The notes below the pieces were generated by a model. It saw only the letters and a program-made list of their open reading frames with translations, was not told the origin of the DNA and ran no database searches. A stretch of DNA of 24,843 bases from JALXCG01 sp026991065 [NCBI: Gemmatimonadota bacterium] (GTDB lineage: Bacteria; GCA-2686955). The first letter of the stretch is position 1. The number at the start of each line of letters is the position of its first letter. This document shows, in pieces, positions 15,178-22,977 of the stretch. The stretch is from positions 1-24,843 of the forward strand of contig JALXCG010000081.1 in NCBI GenBank assembly GCA_026991065.1, read 5' to 3'. A program made the translations under genes and the position numbers.

Positions 15178-16667
15178 TTTTCGTCTCCTGTGGAGTGGAT
15201 GTCCAGGCTCGGCCGCTGTGCTCCACCGGCACGTAGATCAAGCCGCTCCACGGCATGGCTCAGTTCCCAAGCAGTATTCGGATCAATCAGGCGACCTTCA
15301 ATGCGGTAGGCGCCGGCCATGACATTGGCCGGCACATTGAAAGCCGAAACGACCGTACTGTCGCGCAACCCACCATTCAGAATCCTGCCATTCTGCTTGA
15401 CGATGGAAAAGGGCAACTCATCCGGCCCGCTGATCCAAATCCGCTGATCGACGGTTACACTTGCGGCACTCGGGTTCTCGACAACCGCCGTCACTGTCAC
15501 AGTTTCCCCCGGGGACACATCCTGAGGAGAGATGTGAACACGGATCTTGGGTCGCGGAGGACCAAACGCGGCAACCTCCCCATGAGATCCACCGTAAAGT
15601 CGGCCGTCTCCATCAATGCTCACCACACCATCGGTCACCTCAGTTCCAAAGGTGTAGAGAAGGGTTCCATCGGAATCCAGTGCCGAGAACGGCGAAAGAG
15701 CGCCGCCGGCAAAAACATGATTCGCGGCGTCCACGACCGGCGATCCCTCAACCGACATTCCGATGCGAGTTCGCCAGACTTGCGCGCCATTGTCGGGATT
15801 CAGCGCATAAACGTAGCCGTCATAGGTGGCGATGATCACATTGCCATTGCTCGAAATGGCGGCGGAGGTGCGAATCTCGGCGTTCAGATCCCGCGACCAC
15901 AGCACCTGCCCATCGGGAGTAACGCCGTAGAAATAGCCGGTTCTTGTGCCCACATAGATATTACCGTTGTCGTGAATCGCCGCAGTGTTGCGCGGCGGGC
16001 CAATCATCGGCAGGGTCCAGACCAATGAACCGTCTGCGGTGTTAAGTTTTACGAGACCATTGGGGCCATAGCCGCCGACGTAGAGATGCCCCTGGCCATC
16101 GAGAGTGGGCGAGGCGGCGGTGATCGATGAATCGTTATCGAAGACCCAACGCTCGGCACCGTTGCGGTCGAGACTGCGCACCATATTGTCCGTAGCCCCG
16201 AAATAGAGATTGCCCTCCTCATCCACAACGATCGAAGAGGAGACGGGTCGATCGATACAATAGGTCCATTCAAGCGTGCCGGTTCGCGCTTTCAAAGCGT
16301 AAACACAGCCGTCGAAGGAGCCGAAATAGAGCATCCCATCCATGGTCAGACAAGGAGCGGATCGGATCGGTCCCTGCGACCGATAGCGCCAGCGAAACGC
16401 GCCGGAGCGATCCACCGAGATCACCTCTCCCTCATTGGTGCCGAAATAGAGATCGCCGTGAGGCCCCACCATGACCCCGGTCTGGCTTCCTCCGGTCAAT
16501 GGAAACGACCAGTAGCGCTCCGGCGTTTCTTCAGTGGCGCGCGCGCGGGAGCGCCCGGTGTGCGCAGCGTCACCGCGGTAGAGCGGCCACGCCGTCATCG
16601 CCAGTTGCGCGCTGGCCGTGGGCGCCAACGCGGCCAAACCTACAAGTGCTAGTCGAACAAGTGTCAT
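15174..16667 (-). CDS. Secreted PQQ-like beta-propeller protein (first of pair)
   Basis: 497 residues from ATG 16665-16667. The signal peptide is residues ~1-21 (LVRLALVGLAALAPTASAQ). The mature protein opens with WPLYRGDAAHTGRS, then seven or so propeller blades of the PQQ/BamB-like type (LYFGTNEGEVISVDRSGAFRW, LYFGSFDGCVYALKARTG, IYVGTRTGYFYGVTPDGQVLW, VYALNPDNGAQVW). From ~370 there is an Ig/CARDB-like domain (VSPGETVTVTAVVENPSAAS, RIWISGPDELPF). It shares this order with the downstream gene. It leads a two-gene operon with a candidate sigma-70 promoter at 16780-16809. Secreted propellers of this kind often mediate protein or glycan contacts; no enzyme activity is visible. Confidence 0.87.
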   Translation of the reverse strand: MTLVRLALVGLAALAPTASAQLAMTAWPLYRGDAAHTGRSRARATEETPERYWSFPLTGGSQTGVMVGPHGDLYFGTNEGEVISVDRSGAFRWRYRSQGPIRSAPCLTMDGMLYFGSFDGCVYALKARTGTLEWTYCIDRPVSSSIVVDEEGNLYFGATDNMVRSLDRNGAERWVFDNDSSITAASPTLDGQGHLYVGGYGPNGLVKLNTADGSLVWTLPMIGPPRNTAAIHDNGNIYVGTRTGYFYGVTPDGQVLWSRDLNAEIRTSAAISSNGNVIIATYDGYVYALNPDNGAQVWRTRIGMSVEGSPVVDAANHVFAGGALSPFSALDSDGTLLYTFGTEVTDGVVSIDGDGRLYGGSHGEVAAFGPPRPKIRVHISPQDVSPGETVTVTAVVENPSAASVTVDQRIWISGPDELPFSIVKQNGRILNGGLRDSTVVSAFNVPANVMAGAYRIEGRLIDPNTAWELSHAVERLDLRAGGAQRPSLDIHSTGDEK

Positions 16668-16779
16668 ACTGATCTCGATTGCGAAGGATCAAAAAGAAAC
16701 GGGAGCCATCGATGGAAGGACCGTTGGCCCACGCCACACATCAAGCTGCCGGGATGAACATCACCGGAACCTGCACTTT

Positions 16780-16809
16780 AGGGTATTAACCCAGCCTATC
16801 GGTTGTCAA
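16780..16809 (-). promoter_or_regulatory. Candidate sigma-70 promoter of PQQ-like operon with inverted repeats
   Basis: On the minus strand TTGACA (16804-16809) is a perfect -35, followed after 18 nt by TACCCT (16780-16785) as a weak -10. The -35 lies inside an inverted repeat GGTTG-N6-CAACC (16801-16816), and a second, GGGT-N4-ACCC (16781-16792), covers the -10. These could be operator sites. The start would be near 16773, about 105 nt before the ATG. Confidence 0.5.
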
Positions 16810-16833
16810 ATCAACCATCCAACATAATGGGGG

Positions 16834-16861
16834 TTGACTCTGACCAGATATCGGACATAAA
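16834..16861 (+). promoter_or_regulatory. Candidate promoter of the CAU tRNA gene
   Basis: TTGACT (16834-16839) matches five of six -35 bases, and CATAAA (16856-16861) is a fair -10 at 16-nt spacing. The start would be near 16868, a few bases before the mature tRNA 5' end at 16873, as is usual for tRNA genes. The transcript may continue into tilS. Confidence 0.55.
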
Positions 16862-16872
16862 TTTGCTTTTTT

Positions 16873-16949
16873 GGCGGCGTAGCTCAGTTGGTTAGAGCAG
16901 CGGAATCATAATCCGCGTGTCCGGGGTTCGAGTCCCTGCGCCGCTACCA
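16873..16949 (+). tRNA. tRNA with CAU anticodon (elongator Met, or Ile2)
   Basis: 77 nt including an encoded CCA. The acceptor GGCGGCG pairs with CGCCGCT (first pair G-T). The D arm is GCTC/GAGC, the anticodon stem GCGGA/TCCGC with loop ATCATAA (anticodon CAT), the variable loop GTGTC, and the T arm CGGGG/CCCTG with TTCGAGT. The first pair is not the mismatch typical of initiator tRNA. The overall pattern looks more like elongator Met. A CAU tRNA-Ile2 (lysidine-modified) cannot be excluded, and the enzyme that would modify it, TilS, is encoded 211 nt downstream. Confidence 0.95.
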
Positions 16950-16957
16950 TAGATCCT

Positions 16958-17157
16958 CTGCGGCTGGTGGCAATCGCCCCATTTTCGGGCGCCACCAGGC
17001 CGCAGCAGATCACCTGCTGCCGGCCTCGCGGCTCCCCGCGAGCCCCTGTATAAACCGCGCGCCGGCCACGGCTCGATTCACCATCGGCGGCGCTTGGACC
17101 CAGCAGGTAACAGCTGCGCCACGCGGAACCTGTGGTTTCTGCCGGCAGCGTCCAAGC
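16958..17157 (+). other. Structured leader between the tRNA and tilS
   Basis: Several perfect stems fill this gene-free stretch. Hairpin A (16958-17005) has 18 bp in three blocks (CTGCGGC/GCCGCAG, TGGTGG/CCACCA, CGCCC/GGGCG). Hairpin B (17002-17020) is GCAGCAG/CTGCTGC around ATCAC and shares 17002-17005 with A, so the two exclude each other. Hairpin C (17025-17042) is CTCGCGG/CCGCGAG around CTCC. A long-range pair joins GCTTGGAC (17092-17099) to GTCCAAGC (17150-17157), ending 3 nt before the tilS ATG, where a ribosome binding site would lie. It could be an attenuator or translation switch, or tRNA-processing structure. No T-tract is seen. Confidence 0.55.
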
Positions 17158-17160
17158 TCG

Positions 17161-18543
17161 ATGGATCCACTCGCAAGTGTCCGACAAACGATTGAGCGCG
17201 ATGGGCTGATCTCACGTGGATCGCGGGTAGTTATCGCCTGCTCCGGTGGGGGAGATTCGGTCGCCCTGGCGGCCATGCTCCGGGAATTGGCGCCGCTCTG
17301 GTCGGCGAACCTGTTGATCGCCCATGTCCATCACGGGCTGCGGGGCGAGCATGCCGACCGCGACGCGGCATTGGTGCGGCAACTCGCTCGGAACTGGGGC
17401 ATCGACTATCGCGGTTGTCGCGTCGACCCACGCACTCGGCAGGCCCGAGCAGGCGGCAACCTCATGGCAATCGCCCGCGACCTGCGCTACGCGGCACTCT
17501 TCGCGATCGCGGAGGAGGCCGACGCACAACTGGTCGCCACCGGTCATACCGCTGATGATCGCGCGGAAACGCTCCTCCTGAACCTGGCGCGCGGCGCGGG
17601 TCCGCGGGGATTGGCTGCATTGCGCGCAAAACGCGCCGACGGGGTCATTCGCCCGTTGATCGATACGCGCCGCTCCACGCTGCGCCATTGGTTGCGCGAT
17701 CGCGCCATTCCGTGGCGCGAGGATGCGTCCAACCAGGACCGGAACTACCGGCGCGTTCGCGTGCGCAAAGAGCTAACGCCGTGGCTGGAAGAGCACCTCA
17801 ATCCGCGCGTCGTCGAAAACCTGGCGCGCACCGCTCGCATCCTTGATGAACTGGAGCAGGCAGCGGCTCACGGCGCCGCGCTGCTCTATCGTCAAGCTCT
17901 GCTCCCGTCGCTCCCCTGGCAGAAACGCCTGAGTCGCACGGCCCTGGCCCACCATCCGATTAGCATGCAGGCCATGGTGGTTCGCCTCGCCGTGGAGGCG
18001 CTTACCGGCGACTGCAGCGGCACCCTGCTGGGAAGAATCGGCACGGCTCTGCGGCGTGACGAAAGTCGGGAACTCTCAGCGCGGGTCAAGCTTGTCAGCA
18101 GTGCCAACGCTTTGACCGTGGTGGATCGCAACTTCAGAGTCGATGCGATCCCCCAGACGCCGCTTTCCACCAAAACACCGCTCGAAATCCACGGCTGGCG
18201 CTTTTCCCTCGGCTGGCGGCGGCCGCAAGGGGTGCGCAACCGCTGGGTTTTGGAGGCGGGAGGGATCCACCCACCGGTGAGTGTTCGTTCGCGGCTGCCA
18301 GGTGACCGTTTTCAGCCCGCAGGCGGTGCTGGTACGCGTAAGATTGGGCGTTACATGATCGACAAGAATATTCCGTCCGAGATCCGCGCGGGCATCCCCC
18401 TGGTTGTGGATCGCAAAGGCATTGTCTGGGTTGTCGGCTTTGCCAGCGACCGTCGGGTCTCGCGCCCCCTGGCGCACGAACGGGTTCTCTGCATTCATGT
18501 CACCCCCCCAAAATGGTACCCAGAGCCGGAGATTCTACCCTGA
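17161..18543 (+). CDS. tilS: tRNA(Ile)-lysidine synthase TilS
   Basis: 460 residues. TilS uses ATP and lysine to convert C34 of the CAU-anticodon tRNA-Ile2 to lysidine, changing codon reading from AUG to AUA. The ATP-pyrophosphatase P-loop SGGGDS is at residues 28-33. It is followed by HVHHGLRGEHADRD and ATGHTADDRAETLLLNLARGAG, the standard N-terminal signature. The C-terminal TilS domain is intact (RLPGDRFQPAGGAGTRKIGRYMIDKNIP, then VWVVGF). Length is normal. No Shine-Dalgarno is visible before ATG 17161, and the upstream 8 nt are in a long-range inverted repeat, so translation may be structurally controlled. The following hpt gene overlaps its 3' end, as in the widespread tilS-hpt-ftsH cluster. 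Confidence 0.95.
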   Translation: MDPLASVRQTIERDGLISRGSRVVIACSGGGDSVALAAMLRELAPLWSANLLIAHVHHGLRGEHADRDAALVRQLARNWGIDYRGCRVDPRTRQARAGGNLMAIARDLRYAALFAIAEEADAQLVATGHTADDRAETLLLNLARGAGPRGLAALRAKRADGVIRPLIDTRRSTLRHWLRDRAIPWREDASNQDRNYRRVRVRKELTPWLEEHLNPRVVENLARTARILDELEQAAAHGAALLYRQALLPSLPWQKRLSRTALAHHPISMQAMVVRLAVEALTGDCSGTLLGRIGTALRRDESRELSARVKLVSSANALTVVDRNFRVDAIPQTPLSTKTPLEIHGWRFSLGWRRPQGVRNRWVLEAGGIHPPVSVRSRLPGDRFQPAGGAGTRKIGRYMIDKNIPSEIRAGIPLVVDRKGIVWVVGFASDRRVSRPLAHERVLCIHVTPPKWYPEPEILP

Positions 18544-19082
18544 AACCAGCACCCACTTTCCGAACCCTCATATCCGAAGAAAAGCTCCTGGAACGAATTC
18601 AGGAACTCGGCGCCGAGATTTCGCGTGACTACGCCGGAAAACGTCCTTTACTGGTAAGCGTTCTCAAAGGCGGATATATCTTTCTGGCCGATTTGAGCCG
18701 TGCCATTACGGAGGACCATGAAGTCGACTTCATGGCAGTCTCCAGCTACGTTGGTGGAACCTCTTCAACAGGTAGCGTGCGAATCCTCAACGATCTCTCA
18801 CAGAGCATCAAGGGGCGGCACGTCCTCCTGATCGAAGACATCTATGACACCGGCCTCACCTTGCGCTACCTGCGCAACCATCTTGAATTGCGGGAACCGG
18901 CCAGCCTGTCGATCTGTACTCTGCTGCGCAAGACCCGCCCCCAGCATGCCGGGGTCGTCCTGGAGTATGTGGGCTTTGATATTCCCGATGAGTTTGTGGT
19001 TGGGTATGGCCTGGACTACGATGAGATCTATCGAAACTTGCGGGATATCTCCATTCTGGAACTACCACCGAATCAGGAATAA
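18513..19082 (+). CDS. hpt: Hypoxanthine phosphoribosyltransferase
   Basis: 189 residues from ATG 18513, or 180 from CTG 18540. It salvages hypoxanthine and/or guanine with PRPP to IMP/GMP in the cytosol. The PRPP-binding motif LLIEDIYDTGLTL is clear (E108, D109, D112-G114 counting from 18513). Other family blocks are VLKGGYIFLADLSR, EVDFMAVSSYVGGTSSTG, and the C-terminal VGFDIPDEFVVGYGLDYDEIYRNL. ATG 18513 has no ribosome binding site. GGAG at 18528-18531 stands 8 nt before CTG 18540, which overlaps the tilS stop as CTGA, matching the 4-nt overlaps seen at other gene pairs here; CTG may be the true start. The product is complete and follows the common tilS-hpt-ftsH order. Confidence 0.95.
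   Translation: MVPRAGDSTLKPAPTFRTLISEEKLLERIQELGAEISRDYAGKRPLLVSVLKGGYIFLADLSRAITEDHEVDFMAVSSYVGGTSSTGSVRILNDLSQSIKGRHVLLIEDIYDTGLTLRYLRNHLELREPASLSICTLLRKTRPQHAGVVLEYVGFDIPDEFVVGYGLDYDEIYRNLRDISILELPPNQE
18528..18543 (+). promoter_or_regulatory. Shine-Dalgarno placed before a CTG codon of hpt
   Basis: GGAG (18528-18531), an 8-nt spacer, then CTG (18540-18542) in the hpt frame, overlapping the TGA of tilS (18541-18543). Starting here removes only the nine residues before LKPAPTFRTL and gives an N-terminus close in length to known Hpt proteins. Confidence 0.5.
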
Positions 19083-19199
19083 TCGCTCCACAGGGGGTGC
19101 CTGAATCGAAGGGGTGCGCTCCAGAATATCCGCTGGCTCGCGGAACCCCTTACTACGATTGACGTATCGCTGAGACATACTGCAGCGAGAGGAAATGAA

Positions 19200-21212
19200 A
19201 TGCCCGATCCTAGCCCTGCCGGGCAAGGGCCCAACAACAAGCTACCCAAGTTCAACGGAACGTCCCGCACGCTGGCGTTCTGGCTGGTATTGATCCTTCT
19301 GGTGGTGGCGGGAACCCGCTTGATGAATGCCAAGCCGGGGACCGTGGTCACTCTGCCCTACACCGACTTTAAGACCATGGTTCGGGCCGACAAGATCGAA
19401 TCAGTCACCATTGTCGACAGTGACATCTCAGGAAAACTCCGCGTTCCCTACGAGGATCCGGATCACCCGGGCACAACACACCAAAACTTCAAGACTTATC
19501 GTCCCTCGCTGCCCGACGATCTGATGGCCGATCTCGAAAACCACGGGGTCACGGTTAAGGCCCGGCCCCCGACCATGTCCTGGGGGGCGGCGCTGATCAC
19601 GTGGCTGCCGATTCTTCTCATCCTCTTCTTCTGGCTCTACCTGATGAGGCAGATGCAGGGAGGGGGAAATCGCGCCTTCAGTTTCGGCAAAAGCAAGGCC
19701 AAGCTCTTGACCGACGACAAGCCCAAGGTCACCTTCGCGGATGTCGCCGGCGTGGAAGAAGCAAAGGTCGAACTAGAAGAGGTCGTTGAGTTTCTCCGCG
19801 ACCCGGGGAAGTTCCAGCGCCTCGGCGGCAAGATCCCGAAGGGTGCCCTCTTGGTTGGTCCCCCGGGAACCGGCAAGACACTCCTGGCGCGAGCAATCGC
19901 TGGCGAAGCCAATGTTCCGTTCTTTTCCATGAGCGGATCCGATTTTGTTGAGATGTTCGTCGGTGTCGGTGCTTCGCGGGTGCGTGACCTTTTCGAACAG
20001 GGAAAGAAGAAAGCTCCGTGCATCATCTTCATTGATGAGATCGACGCTGTCGGACGACATCGCGGAGCAGGGCTGGGCGGTGGACACGATGAGCGCGAGC
20101 AGACTCTGAATCAACTCCTCGTCGAGATGGATGGCTTTGAATCGAACGAAGGGGTCATTCTGGTCGCCGCGACCAATCGGGCGGATGTTCTCGATCCCGC
20201 CCTTTTGCGGCCCGGTCGCTTTGACCGCCAGATCGTGGTGGATCGTCCCGATATTCGCGGCCGGGAGGAGATCCTCAAGATCCACAGTCGCAAGATTCCG
20301 CTCGACAGTGACGTCAATCTCAGGCTCGTCGCCCGCAGCACACCTGGATTCAGTGGTGCGGACTTGGCGAACATGGTCAACGAAGCAGCGCTGCTGGCTG
20401 CCCGTGCCAACGAGAACCAGGTCCACCAGCGGCACTTCGAAGATGCTCGCGACAAAGTCATGATGGGGGCGGAGCGCCGTTCGGTCTTGCTGACTGATGA
20501 AGAGAAGCATCGCACCGCGATCCACGAAGCCGGGCACACACTGGTCGGCTGTCTTCTTCCGAATTCGGATCCGCTCCACAAAGTGACGATCATTCCCCGT
20601 GGCCAAGCTCTTGGGATCACGTGGTTTGCGCCCGAGACAGACCGCCACGGCCTGACCCAGGCCCAATGCGAGGACACCATCGCTTCAGCGCTTGGCGGTC
20701 GAGTGGCGGAGCAGATCGTTTTCAATCAACTGACGACCGGCGCCGCGAATGACCTGACCCGCGTCACCGAACTCGGGCGGCGGATGATTTGCGAGTGGGG
20801 CATGAGCAAGCGCGTTGGCCCGCTCACTTTTGGTCGCGGCCACGAGGAGATTTTTCTCGGCCGGGAAATCAGCCAGCGCCGGGATTTTTCCGAGAAGACT
20901 GCCGAGATGCTGGACGAAGAGGTGCGCCGCGTTGTCGAGGAGCAGGAGCAGCGGGTTACCGCGCTGCTCAAAGACAATTTGGCGACTCTGCACCGTCTTG
21001 CGGACGCGCTGGTAGAGCGCGAGACCCTGGACGCAGATGATGTGCAGATGATCATCGACGGCCGCGAGCTACCACCGCTGGAAACCACGCCGACGGCTGA
21101 AGAGACCGACGGCGAGGCTTCAACACCGGCTCAGCCGGCGGCGCCGGCAACGGATGACACCCCGTCTGCGCAACCGGAGTCGCCCATGGCCACCAACGAA
21201 GAGGCAGACTGA
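19200..21212 (+). CDS. ftsH: ATP-dependent zinc metalloprotease FtsH
   Basis: 670 residues from ATG 19200, with GAGAGGAA about 6 nt upstream. FtsH is a membrane-anchored hexameric AAA+ protease that degrades misfolded membrane proteins and short-lived regulators. Two membrane segments flank the periplasmic domain: [18 protein letters not shown] (~24-42) and [19 protein letters not shown] (~130-150). The Walker A GPPGTGKT is at 220-227, followed by [11 protein letters not shown] and the second-region [13 protein letters not shown]. The zinc site HEAGH is H442, E443, H446, with D518 in [10 protein letters not shown] as third ligand. The C-terminal tail is Thr/Ala/Pro-rich (~625-670). In the 117-nt gap after hpt, GGGG (19111-19114) and CCCC (19146-19149) enclose a small CCGC/GCGG stem; no good promoter was found there. 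Complete and typical. Confidence 0.98.
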   Translation: MPDPSPAGQGPNNKLPKFNGTSRTLAFWLVLILLVVAGTRLMNAKPGTVVTLPYTDFKTMVRADKIESVTIVDSDISGKLRVPYEDPDHPGTTHQNFKTYRPSLPDDLMADLENHGVTVKARPPTMSWGAALITWLPILLILFFWLYLMRQMQGGGNRAFSFGKSKAKLLTDDKPKVTFADVAGVEEAKVELEEVVEFLRDPGKFQRLGGKIPKGALLVGPPGTGKTLLARAIAGEANVPFFSMSGSDFVEMFVGVGASRVRDLFEQGKKKAPCIIFIDEIDAVGRHRGAGLGGGHDEREQTLNQLLVEMDGFESNEGVILVAATNRADVLDPALLRPGRFDRQIVVDRPDIRGREEILKIHSRKIPLDSDVNLRLVARSTPGFSGADLANMVNEAALLAARANENQVHQRHFEDARDKVMMGAERRSVLLTDEEKHRTAIHEAGHTLVGCLLPNSDPLHKVTIIPRGQALGITWFAPETDRHGLTQAQCEDTIASALGGRVAEQIVFNQLTTGAANDLTRVTELGRRMICEWGMSKRVGPLTFGRGHEEIFLGREISQRRDFSEKTAEMLDEEVRRVVEEQEQRVTALLKDNLATLHRLADALVERETLDADDVQMIIDGRELPPLETTPTAEETDGEASTPAQPAAPATDDTPSAQPESPMATNEEAD

Positions 21213-21235
21213 CCACCATCGATTCTCCCCGCTGG

Positions 21236-21251
21236 AAGGAGCTACTCACTG
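21236..21251 (+). promoter_or_regulatory. Strong Shine-Dalgarno before a CTG codon of folP
   Basis: AAGGAG (21236-21241), a 7-nt spacer, then CTG (21249-21251) in the folP frame. The frame is open from the ftsH stop, and no ATG, GTG or TTG occurs in it before GTG 21339, which has only a weak GAG upstream. Translation from 21249 would include CEWRGHVLPWPERPLVMGI, resembling the RWRCG...RPLVMGI N-termini of many dihydropteroate synthases. Confidence 0.6.
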
Positions 21252-21338
21252 GAGCAGCCAACACCTGTTCAACCACGCGGCCGGTGCAGAGCCGCTCTTC
21301 CAGTCGCCGGTGACGGCCGTTGCGAGTGGCGTGGTCAT

Positions 21339-22169
21339 GTGCTGCCGTGGCCGGAGCGCCCGCTGGTGATGGGGATTCTCAATGTCACTCCGGACTCTTT
21401 TTCAGATGGCGGGCGCTACACCCAGGTGGATGCAGCGCTGGAGCACGCGCGTCAGATGATCGCCGCCGGAGCAGACATCATCGACTTGGGAGCAGAATCA
21501 ACGCGCCCGGGGGCTCGACCGGTATCAGCGGCGGAAGAACTGGACCGCCTCTTGGCGATCCTGGAGCCCTTGCTGGCAGATTGCGAGGTCCCCATTTCGG
21601 TCGACACCAGCAAGTCCCAAGTGGCCGCCGAGGTCCTCCGGGCGGGTTGCCACGCCATCAACGATGTGACCGCCCTGGATGATCCAGCCATGGCGGGCGT
21701 CATCGCCGAGGCGAACGCCGGCGCCGTGCTCATGCACATGCGAGGCACACCGCGCACCATGCAAGCAGCCCCGCACTACCAGGATGTAGTCGCCGAAGTC
21801 CGCGACCATCTGTGCGAGCGGGCCGAAAGGGCGCTCTGTGCGGGAATCTCCCGCGAGCGCATTCTGCTCGACCCGGGAATCGGGTTCGGCAAGACCCTGG
21901 AGCACAATCTCGAACTTTTGCGCTCTCTTCCGGAATTGGCGCAGTTGGGGTTTCCGCTACTCATCGGGACATCGCGGAAGTCCTTTCTCGGTGCTCTCAC
22001 CAATAGAGATGTAGGAGACCGGGGGCCGGGAACAATCGCAAGTGTCGCGACCTCGGTTCTTCTGGGCGCAGCGGTTGTTCGGGTACACGATGTGGCGAGC
22101 GCGGTGGACGCCACGCGTGTAGCCTGGGCCATTCGCGGCGGAAGACTCGGCGAGGGGAGCTTGGAGTGA
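21339..22169 (+). CDS. folP: Dihydropteroate synthase FolP
   Basis: 276 residues from GTG 21339. It joins 6-hydroxymethyl-dihydropterin pyrophosphate to p-aminobenzoate in folate synthesis and is the sulfonamide target. Family blocks are complete: MGILNVTPDSFSDGGRY, DIIDLGAESTRPGA, ISVDTSKSQVAAEVLRAG, INDVTALDD, VLMHMRGTPRTMQ, RILLDPGIGFGKTLEHNLELL, PLLIGTSRKSF and the C-terminal VRVHDVASAVDA. Start choice is open. GTG 21339 is the first standard codon, but AAGGAG 7 nt before CTG 21249 and homologous-looking upstream residues (EWRGHVLPWPERPLVMG) argue that translation begins at 21249, giving about 306 residues. Its stop overlaps cdaA by 4 nt (GTGA), so folP and cdaA are coupled; the ftsH-folP-cdaA order is seen in other bacteria. 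Confidence 0.95.
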   Translation: MLPWPERPLVMGILNVTPDSFSDGGRYTQVDAALEHARQMIAAGADIIDLGAESTRPGARPVSAAEELDRLLAILEPLLADCEVPISVDTSKSQVAAEVLRAGCHAINDVTALDDPAMAGVIAEANAGAVLMHMRGTPRTMQAAPHYQDVVAEVRDHLCERAERALCAGISRERILLDPGIGFGKTLEHNLELLRSLPELAQLGFPLLIGTSRKSFLGALTNRDVGDRGPGTIASVATSVLLGAAVVRVHDVASAVDATRVAWAIRGGRLGEGSLE

Positions 22170-22966
22170 TCCACTTCGAGGGAGATACACTCTGGCTGGG
22201 GTTTCTCTCGATTCGCTTTTTCGACCTGGTGGATATTGCAGTCGTCAGTTTCTTGACCTATCGACTCTTCATCTTGATCCGCGGCACACGCGCGGTTCCC
22301 ATGTTCATCGGCCTCTTTCTCATCGTCATTGTCTCGATACTGGCGGATATTCTTCACCTCGACAGTCTCACCTATGTAATCTCCAACTTGCGCAATATCT
22401 TCCTGGTTGCGTTCGTAATCGTCTTCCAGCCCGAGTTGCGCCGCATACTTATTCGCCTGGGGGAGAATCGTCTGATGGCACGCTTCTTCACCATTGAGCA
22501 GACTGATTCGTTGGATCAGATCGTGTCGGCGGCACGTCGCCTGGCGCGTCAGGGAATCGGCGCGCTGATTGTCATGGAAAGGGACGTCGGCACACGCAAC
22601 CTGGTGGAGACCGGTACCCCGATCCGCGCCCCCATCTCCGCGGAATTGTTAATCACCATTTTTACACCCAATACGCCTCTTCACGACGGTGCGGTGGTCA
22701 TTCGCGGCAATCAGATCGTCGCGGCAGCTTGCATCCTGCCTCTCACACAGAATCCTGTTGTCGAGAAGTCTTTAGGAACCCGTCATCGTGCCGCGATTGG
22801 CGTCTCAGAAGAGACCGACGCCGCAATTATTGTGGTCTCCGAGGAGACCAGTCGGATATCCCTCGCGCACCGAGGTGCAATCGAGATCGGGCTCACGCCG
22901 GACGAACTCAAGACTCGCCTCAAAGAGCTGTTTCACGGGCGCTGGAGCGATTCCGAAGACAACTGA
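22166..22966 (+). CDS. cdaA: Diadenylate cyclase CdaA
   Basis: 266 residues from GTG 22166, overlapping the folP stop, with GGGGAG 7 nt upstream. It is a membrane enzyme that condenses two ATP to cyclic di-AMP. Three N-terminal membrane helices (~14-37, ~45-66, ~75-93) precede the DAC domain. Catalytic motifs are intact: LHDGAVVI with D174-G175-A176 and GTRHRAA with R206-R208. These positions closely match those of characterised CdaA proteins. The usual partners CdaR (YbbR) and GlmM do not follow; trmO does instead. In organisms with CdaA, c-di-AMP generally controls potassium and osmotic balance and envelope state. Coupling to folP is probably chromosomal convenience rather than a shared pathway. 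Confidence 0.96.
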   Translation: MIHFEGDTLWLGFLSIRFFDLVDIAVVSFLTYRLFILIRGTRAVPMFIGLFLIVIVSILADILHLDSLTYVISNLRNIFLVAFVIVFQPELRRILIRLGENRLMARFFTIEQTDSLDQIVSAARRLARQGIGALIVMERDVGTRNLVETGTPIRAPISAELLITIFTPNTPLHDGAVVIRGNQIVAAACILPLTQNPVVEKSLGTRHRAAIGVSEETDAAIIVVSEETSRISLAHRGAIEIGLTPDELKTRLKELFHGRWSDSEDN

Positions 22967-22977
22967 GAAGCATCACC

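Noticed and set aside
19083-19199. Promoter or riboswitch in the hpt-ftsH gap
   Set aside because: A TTGACG is present near 19159, but no -10 lies at workable spacing, and the CCGC/GCGG stem is too small to call.
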